Positions 26,764 through 32,425 of a stretch of 32,425 nt of DNA are shown here, piece by piece; the first letter of the stretch is position 1, and the number at the start of each line of letters is the position of its first letter. The translations under genes and the position numbers were made by a program. Source of the stretch: Leishmania donovani (lineage: Eukaryota; Euglenozoa; Kinetoplastea; Trypanosomatida; Trypanosomatidae); assembly GCF_000227135.1 (NCBI RefSeq), contig NC_018246.1:664172-696596 (forward strand). The letters run 5' to 3'. The notes under the pieces were generated by a model. That model saw only the letters and a program-made list of their open reading frames with translations. It made no database searches and was not told the origin of the DNA.

Positions 26764-27294
26764 TACCTTGTCCCCTGCAGCGTCGTTTGCCGCTTACCGT
26801 AGGTCCGGTGCTGTGGAGGTGGTATGTGCGGTCACGCGTGGCCGCTTCCCCGCACAGAGACTTGCACCTATCGGACCTGCACCCACACATGCGCACCGTG
26901 CTGCCCCTTCAAACTCTTCCACTCGTTTTTCATCACATGTATGCTTGACGTTCTTGCACGGCAGCCAGGAGGAAGAGGAGGGAGGGAGGGAGGTAGAGGT
27001 AGAATAACGGACGCATACGGTAGCGAACGCTTCATCGCCGTACGTGTCCGCCATGCGCGACCCAGAGATGCAGTTTCTTTGTTGTGACGCTCGTATTGCC
27101 TCGGTACGTGGGCAGAGCTAACTGCTGAACACTTTCTTTTGAAGGAGATGGCAGTACGCACACCTCAACTGGGCACCATTTGATGTGCAACCGTCTCTGT
27201 GAACATTTTCAGAGTGCAGATACGGATACAGCTGAGGGGAGGACTGACAGGATCCAAATGGGTACTGAGGACTCGCGTAGGGACTCGCTGAACT

Positions 27295-27497
27295 TGTGCA
27301 CAGATGATGATTGACTGTAACATCACAGACTTTGAGTCGCGATGATAGCAACCATGTCGCCCCAGTCTGACGTGCGCCGGCGCCGTGCACGCCGTGTGGG
27401 TGTGCGCGTGCGCATCTAGAGAGCTGTGCCTGTGTGATGTCGCGGGGGCCGTGCGTGCCCGCCGCTGCGCGTTGACATGATCGACACCTAGGCTGAT
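27295..27497. repeat. Direct repeat copy 1 (SIDER-like), truncated by gap
   Basis: This 203-bp stretch matches 27788-27990 with two differences seen by eye. It ends exactly at the N run. If the unit is a SIDER on the - strand, its 5' part lies in the gap. Confidence 0.85.
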
Positions 27498-27596
27498 NNN
27501 NNNNNNNNNNNNNNNNNNNNNNNNNNNNNNNNNNNNNNNNNNNNNNNNNNNNNNNNNNNNNNNNNNNNNNNNNNNNNNNNNNNNNNNNNNNNNNNN
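27498..27596. other. Assembly gap (99 N)
   Basis: This is a run of N between the two repeat copies, beginning exactly where copy 1 reaches the sequence that in copy 2 continues at 27991. Repeat-induced assembly failure is likely. Confidence 0.97.
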
Positions 27597-27787
27597 CGCA
27601 TCAGGAGCCCCCTGACTGAGAGACTATCATGCACCACTCTGAGGTTGCGAGCCGCGTGTGCCTGTGTGTGCGCTGCTGATGCGCGGAGGAGGAGCAGCGA
27701 GGGTGCGGGTGCGTGCGGCGCACTGCGCCTCGCCAGGGCGGTCGCCGTTGCCCTCGCGGCCTGTTGCTCCGCGCGCCGCTGTGGACC

Positions 27788-28050
27788 TGTGCACAGATGA
27801 CGATTGACTGTAACATCACAGACTTTGAGTCGCGATGATAGCAACCATGTCGCCCCAGTCTGACGTGCGCCGGCGCCGTGCACGCCGTGTGGGTGTGCGC
27901 GTGCGCATCTAGAGAGCTGTGCCTGCGTGATGTCGCGGGGGCCGTGCGTGCCCGCCGCTGCGCGTTGACATGATCGACACCTAGGCTGATGTAAAGTCGT
28001 CGCAGATGGACGTTGAGTGGCGCACGCCGTGAAACCAACCCCGCCTCGTC
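27788..28050 (-). repeat. Direct repeat copy 2, possible SIDER-type degenerate retroposon
   Basis: The first 203 bp repeat copy 1. Just past them the - strand reads GCCACTCAACGT at 28010-28021, which resembles the core of the ingi/L1Tc hallmark with one base missing. SIDERs are short degenerate relatives of DIREs that keep this hallmark and sit in intergenic and 3' UTR DNA. The GC-rich non-coding character fits. The match is short, so the SIDER label is an inference. The unit probably extends left to about 27600. Confidence 0.42.
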
Positions 28051-28737
28051 TGATCGCGCGCACTCCTTCCTCCCCACCCCTGCCGCGCGGCATCTCTGCC
28101 CTGTGCTGCGGCCCCGCCACCCACAACGCCTGCTGCCGCGCTGCGCGAGCAAGTGCGTGTGCGCGAGTGAGACGAAGCGTCGGTGTGGGGGCGGTGTGAG
28201 TTCTATTGTTTGGCGCCGAGAACCCTGTCACTGCTGCTGCCCTATCGCTTTATTTGCGGTACGTATAGTTTCTCCTTCCCTTCTGTGCGGCAGCGTGGGG
28301 GTGTGGTATGACGGGAACGAGAGAAAAGGTTGGTTTCAGTGGGACGAGTGGGCGGGGAGGGGGGTATGGAAGCGAAGAACTCGAGGACGGTCTGCCATGG
28401 AACGCAAGCGATGCGTGTTGGGGGCGCCAGAAAGAGAAATGAGAGGCGCTGGCCGGTGGATGGGCGCTGAGGGAGAGAGATGTAGGCGCTCAGAGAAAGG
28501 GCCATTGTTGACTGCCGTAGACGTTTGTGACGAGACGCTCAGCTACCCGCTCTCTCTGCCTTTTTCCGCAGACACTCTCAAAGGAAGATACCTTAGCCGA
28601 CCCTCGGGGTGCTTTATTAATGCTTCGGCAGACGTATATGTACACTGATGTCTGCCTGCTCCTCCTCCATCGCTAGGCTGGTGGGATGCTATGTCTCGCG
28701 CCTTCCTTCAACTTACTTCGCTGTCTTGTGCACTTCT

Positions 28738-28763
28738 CACGTTTGTCTCTCTCTCTCTCACAG
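28738..28763 (+). promoter_or_regulatory. Polypyrimidine tract and likely spliced-leader acceptor for the LRR gene
   Basis: TTTGTCTCTCTCTCTCTCACAG has its AG at 28762-28763. The first ATG after it is 28858, the LRR-protein start, for a leader of about 94 nt. A second AG lies at 28853. Confidence 0.65.
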
Positions 28764-28857
28764 CACAGTGCACCAGCCACCGTTCCCTATCCGCTGTCTT
28801 TAACCTGTCGCTTCCGGCTCATCACCTCCGCACCGTCGCCACGAACCTCTGCAGCCC

Positions 28858-30747
28858 ATGTTGCATCAGAATCGTCACTCAGTACCGGAGTCTCTCTTCC
28901 ACGTCTCCTATGAGCCCTCCACACCCTCCTCCACCTTCGTAACCGAGGCGACGACGCCCATAGACGACGCCGTCGCCGTCACACCTGCTCAGCGTGGTGA
29001 CTCGCCGTTGTCGCCCTGCGACAGCCGAGATGCTCCACGCAGCCTCGTTCCCGGGGACTTGTCGATGCATCGTAGCTTCTTCTGCTACGTCTGCTGCGAA
29101 CCTCTTTTTCGAGCAATGAGTGACGGTGTGTGCGATCACCATGTGCGTGAGGCGTGCTGCTTAAAGATGAGCGTCAGCGGTACTGCCACCTGCCCTCTGT
29201 GCGGGTGGAATGGGCCATGGTCGACGGACGGAGCGCACAGTGAGTGCGTGCGCGACGCGATCGAGGTGCGTTTGAAGGAGAATGCCATTGCCCTCCTTCG
29301 CGACGCCTACCCTGCGCTCTCGAGTGACTGCGTTGGCGATGTGGTGGGCAGCTGCTTCGATCGCTCGTGTCTCACAGTGGACCTGCACCAAGCACAGCAG
29401 TATCTTGCGGCGGTGCCTCCCGATGGAGTCGGCGCTGTCTGCACGTCGCTGGGTGCGCCTGATACGATCCCTAACAAGGCGGCTGTCTTCTCGCTGCGCG
29501 TCGAGGGCCCGTGGCTCACTAGCTGTGACCTTGTGAGGAGGTTCTTGAAGCTGCAGGTGCTTGTCTTGTGTGACTGCGCAGACCTCGTCTCGCTTCGCGG
29601 AGTCGAATGCGCGCCACTGCTCGAACGTCTCACTGTGGAGCGCTGTGGCTTGGCTGACACGTTGGGGATCGACGCGTGCCCATGTCTCAAGTTCCTGCAG
29701 CTTCGCGAATGCCCTCGGCTGTCGCACTTGGGGTGGAGCCAGATACCTAATAGCCAATCAAGCCTCCAAGAATCTAGCGGGCAAGATGGTGGCTGTGCGG
29801 CACTGCGCAGTGTGAGCGTTTTTCGCTGCCCCGCCTTCCGGGGCATCGGCGTCCTCTCCGCTTCTCCGCATCTGCGAGAGTTCCGTGCGCAGTGTGCTCG
29901 CATCAGCAGCCTGGCCGCATTGCGTGAGTGCCGCCGCCTCGAGTTGCTTGATGTTGGAGGGTGCCAGCAGGTGTGCTGCATTGAAGCCCTGCGAAGTGCG
30001 AAGGCGCTAAGGTATCTTGACCTCTCCAACACGGCTGTCTCCGACATCGGCGCGCTCTCACAGTGCACGGCGCTCGAGAGGGTGAATCTGAACGGGTGCC
30101 TCCGGTTGCGCTCTCTCGATAGTCTTGAGTGCTGTACGGAGCTCAGAGAGCTGCAGGCGTCTCGAACTAGCATTGAGACGCTGATCGGTCTGCGCCTGTG
30201 CCGTGCCCTCAAGAAAGTGGATGTCAGCGGCTGCGCGGCGCTGAGGGACGCCGCGGCCCTCACGCATCTCTCCCAACTCACACATGTCGATCTTTCCTTC
30301 ACGGCGGTGGATGACGTCAGCTCCCTTGCCTACTACAGCGGACTGGAGAGCGTCCGTCTGCGCGGATGTCGGCACGTGCGAGACTACTCACCACCGCACA
30401 ACCTCGAGGATGCGCCGCCGCTGCGCTCTCTCGACCTCACCAACACAAGTGTCTGCAGCATCTCCGAGTGGGGTCGCTGCCCACCGAGGCTGGAGATGCT
30501 CCGCATGAACGGCTGCACGGAGCTCTCTGACATCTCAGTCCTGCAGTCTGCAAGCCGGCTGAGGGTGGTGGATTTGGACAACACCAGTGTGCGGAGCGTG
30601 TCGCCGCTGCGGTTGGCTGCGCCTGAGCTGGAGGAGCTTCACACCAATGATGTCACTTACCAGAGCGAGGTGCCTCTCTTCCAAACCACTGGAGTGCAGC
30701 GACAGCATAACGTGGTAAACGCTGGCGCGTCGAGCCGATCACTGTGA
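28858..30747 (+). CDS. RING-like zinc finger and leucine-rich-repeat protein, ESAG8/LRRP-like
   Basis: A 629-residue protein. After a disordered Ser/Pro/Thr-rich N-terminus (1-70) comes a Cys/His cluster: C76-x2-C79, C92-x-H94, H95, C100, C101, C112-x2-C115. This is RING-like but the middle spacing is not canonical. From about 220 to 610 there are repeated LRRs of about 23 residues with the pattern L..L.L..C..L..L..L; clear units include LRYLDLSNTAVSDIGAL and LEMLRMNGCTELSDISVL. RING plus LRR is the layout of trypanosome ESAG8 and related LRRP1, so a protein-protein or ubiquitin-ligase adaptor role is inferred. No membrane segment or signal peptide is seen. The ATG at 28858 is the first after the acceptor; an internal ATG at about 29065 would still keep the zinc finger. 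Confidence 0.85.
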   Translation: MLHQNRHSVPESLFHVSYEPSTPSSTFVTEATTPIDDAVAVTPAQRGDSPLSPCDSRDAPRSLVPGDLSMHRSFFCYVCCEPLFRAMSDGVCDHHVREACCLKMSVSGTATCPLCGWNGPWSTDGAHSECVRDAIEVRLKENAIALLRDAYPALSSDCVGDVVGSCFDRSCLTVDLHQAQQYLAAVPPDGVGAVCTSLGAPDTIPNKAAVFSLRVEGPWLTSCDLVRRFLKLQVLVLCDCADLVSLRGVECAPLLERLTVERCGLADTLGIDACPCLKFLQLRECPRLSHLGWSQIPNSQSSLQESSGQDGGCAALRSVSVFRCPAFRGIGVLSASPHLREFRAQCARISSLAALRECRRLELLDVGGCQQVCCIEALRSAKALRYLDLSNTAVSDIGALSQCTALERVNLNGCLRLRSLDSLECCTELRELQASRTSIETLIGLRLCRALKKVDVSGCAALRDAAALTHLSQLTHVDLSFTAVDDVSSLAYYSGLESVRLRGCRHVRDYSPPHNLEDAPPLRSLDLTNTSVCSISEWGRCPPRLEMLRMNGCTELSDISVLQSASRLRVVDLDNTSVRSVSPLRLAAPELEELHTNDVTYQSEVPLFQTTGVQRQHNVVNAGASSRSL

Positions 30748-30886
30748 TATGCGCGACGCGAGCACATGTGTGGCTCCACACCTGGTGATGGTGAGCGGAC
30801 ACACGTGCGGGATTCTACGCTCTGCGCGTCGTATACTTGTTATCCTTTTAGCTTCATTCTCTTCTCTGTTTAATCTTGTGTGTGTC

Positions 30887-30914
30887 TTCTCTATTCTCTA
30901 TTCTCTATTCTCTA
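30887..30914 (+). repeat. TTCTCTA heptamer, 4 tandem copies
   Basis: Four perfect copies of TTCTCTA in a pyrimidine-rich stretch 140 bp after the LRR stop codon. It could act as a polypyrimidine signal guiding polyadenylation of the LRR transcript or splicing of a downstream one. Confidence 0.9.
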
Positions 30915-31956
30915 TTCTTCTGTCTTCATTCTTGTACTGCTTGATACGACTCTACCGTCTCTCCCTCCCCCCACTCCGTGACACCCCCTCCACTCAGCCA
31001 CACGCTTGAGCGCATTCTGAAAACCTATTCCGCTTTCGTCGTCAGGGCGCTCCTGTGGTTCTTCCTTTGCGCTGCGTTGCGGGCCCTCCCCTCCGCCTCC
31101 CCCTCCCTCTCCCCTCCGCTGTCGCTTCCTCTGTCCTTTTCGTACCCTTTCACGCACGTTTTGCACCGCCTCGCCTCTGCGCTCTGCGCGAAGTACGCAA
31201 CGTACGGCAGAAAGCAAAACCTTCGCCACACGCGCTGCCACTCACACGCTGATAGGCGGCGGTGCGGCAACGTATGACGGCCTCCTTCTTGTACCCCAAA
31301 CAAACAAACACGCCCGCGGAGATGTCTTTCCACACGCCTCCCCCCCTGCCCATGCGCCACCTCCGCGTGTGGCGACTTCACACCAATCCACGCACACGCT
31401 CTCTCAAGCTGGTGGAGAACATCATCGGGGGGGGGGCTCTTTTGACGTGCCACGAGCCACACGCGCTCTCCTTCATGTAAGGGAAGCGGCGTTTTTCGGT
31501 GTTGGACGAACGCGGCCTCGCATGCCCACAGCGGGGGCTTGAATTAACCGCGAACGCTCGCTGATCTTTCTGATGAGCAGCTGAGCGGTGGGGTCTGTGC
31601 ATACCACGCGCCATCGCTCGACTGTTCGCATGTGACGTGTGCTCTCAGACTGCGTGTCTTGCATGAGCGCGTATGGGTTCGGGTGCCGTGGCCGACTCTG
31701 CGCACCACCGCCCACCTTGTATGCAGTGTGCTTCTTTCCCGTACTCTACGCTGAAGGCTGATTTCTTTCTGAGATGAGACGGAGGAGAATGCACCCTTCC
31801 TGTCTTGAATACAACAGGCAGACGTACCGCACAGACATTCATCTGTGAGGGTGTGTGCCGTTCGTCCACTGAGGTAGAATGCATCGCGGCATGGGCTTCT
31901 CCGCACGCAAAGACACACCGAGGCATAGAGAGAGGCAGAGGAGCACAGGAGACATG

Positions 31957-31989
31957 GGGTATACAAGGAAGAAGTGCTCCTGTATACCC
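31957..31989. repeat. Strong hairpin (inverted repeat)
   Basis: GGGTATACA (31957-31965) pairs with TGTATACCC (31981-31989). After a one-base bulge GGA pairs with TCC, leaving an 8-nt loop. No gene flanks it closely. Confidence 0.85.
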
Positions 31990-32359
31990 TTCCTCTGTTC
32001 CTCGTACATGCACGCTCCCCTACATCCTCTCTCGACATACGCATGATTCACCTTTGCTGGTTTTCAGCGCCCCGTCTTTGGCAAGTCTCGCCACTCTGAG
32101 GTTTGCCCATCGGCACGGCCTCCTTGACGTCATGCGCCACCTCACGCACTCGCGCTGCCGCTCTCTCCCTGCTTCTTGTTTCTCCTCTCCTGCCGTGCCG
32201 TGGACCCGCTTCTCGCGCTTCACTCCGTCATCTCTCTGCTTCTCTCTCACTCCCATTCAACCCCTTTCTCCTTCATCTGCTCCTCACATTTGTACGTCGG
32301 TGATGTACTCCCCTTCACCTCCCCCTCCCGCGCACGGAAGCTGCCGCACCTTTGCCCGC

Positions 32360-32425
32360 TCCCGCACCCGCACACTGCCCGCACCCGCACCCGCACACTG
32401 CCCGCACCCGCACCCGCACACTGCC
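32360..32425. repeat. 23-bp GC-rich tandem repeat, cut by the window edge
   Basis: CACACTGCC recurs at 32371, 32394 and 32417, a period of exactly 23 bp, with CCCGCA/CACCCG steps between. It is not the telomeric TTAGGG repeat. The array continues beyond the window by an unknown length. Confidence 0.92.

Larger units (their letters stand above)
24197..28857. other. Long intergenic region with relics and repeats
   Basis: At 4.6 kb this is more than twice a typical Leishmania intergenic region. It holds UTR-like pyrimidine sequence (24200-24760), G runs (24732-24741, 25324-25332), protein-like fragments on the - strand (24769-26763), the SIDER-like direct repeat and gap (27295-28050), and a pyrimidine tract for the LRR gene. 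I see no intact gene; the best + frame, starting from ATG 26513, ends at 27007 in low-complexity Glu/Gly repeats. Confidence 0.6.
30748..32425. other. 3' flanking region, no gene seen
   Basis: 1.7 kb of pyrimidine-rich and GC-rich non-coding sequence after the LRR gene. Open frames on both strands are short and low in complexity. It holds the TTCTCTA repeat, a run of 10 G (31427-31436), a strong hairpin (31957-31989) and a 23-bp tandem repeat at the edge. A further gene may begin beyond the window, since 32150-32300 is pyrimidine-rich. Confidence 0.6.

Noticed and set aside
26513..27007. + strand ORF downstream of ATG8
   Set aside because: It begins in a readable segment but ends in Glu/Gly/Val repeats and has no family match; it shares third positions with the - strand relic, so its codon pattern is not independent evidence.
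28013..28648. + strand ORF of 211 codons right of the SIDER-like repeat
   Set aside because: It starts within the repeat and has Arg/Gly/Trp-rich composition with no conserved pattern.
1..32425. tRNA, rRNA, CRISPR or telomere repeats
   Set aside because: I looked for T-loop-like GTTCGAA, TTAGGG arrays and spaced repeats and found none; snoRNAs cannot be excluded by eye.

Overview
The window looks like nuclear DNA of Leishmania or a very close Leishmaniinae relative. All eleven credible protein genes are intronless, GC-rich and on the + strand. They are separated by pyrimidine-rich intergenic DNA with splice-acceptor AGs, as expected for polycistronic transcription processed by spliced-leader trans-splicing. 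From memory, the order IMPDH ... ATG8 matches L. major chromosome 19 (LmjF.19.1560 to LmjF.19.1630); I could not check this here.

Layout. Positions 1 to about 2860 hold a decayed ingi/L1Tc-type non-LTR retrotransposon (DIRE) on the - strand. It keeps a relic of the 5' hallmark/ribozyme sequence, a degenerate 2A-like motif and frame-broken reverse transcriptase, and it is partly duplicated in tandem around an assembly gap (879-1006). The + strand gene array follows: CPT1-like carnitine acyltransferase (3456-6053), WDR92/DNAAF10-like dynein assembly factor (7018-8223), IMP dehydrogenase with a glycosomal signal (9657-11201), ELMO-domain protein (13040-13993), an unrecognised 373-aa protein (14937-16058), FtsH-like AAA zinc protease (17020-18816), SRP19-like protein (19659-20156), atypical protein kinase (20953-21885), BTB/T1 protein (22319-23272), ATG8 (23819-24196) and a RING-like plus leucine-rich-repeat protein of ESAG8 type (28858-30747).

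The 4.6 kb between ATG8 and the LRR gene is unusually long. It contains - strand protein-like fragments in several frames (possibly a decayed gene) and a 203-bp direct repeat, SIDER-like, next to a second gap (27498-27596). After the LRR gene there is 1.7 kb with no convincing gene. It carries a pyrimidine heptamer repeat, a stable hairpin and a 23-bp tandem repeat that runs off the window edge.

The genes are not a functional operon; kinetoplastid arrays mix pathways. They cover fatty-acid transport, purine synthesis, flagellar assembly, mitochondrial proteolysis, protein export and autophagy. Regulation is expected mainly after transcription. No rRNA, tRNA or CRISPR array was seen. The most notable material is the layered retroelement debris at both ends of the gene array.
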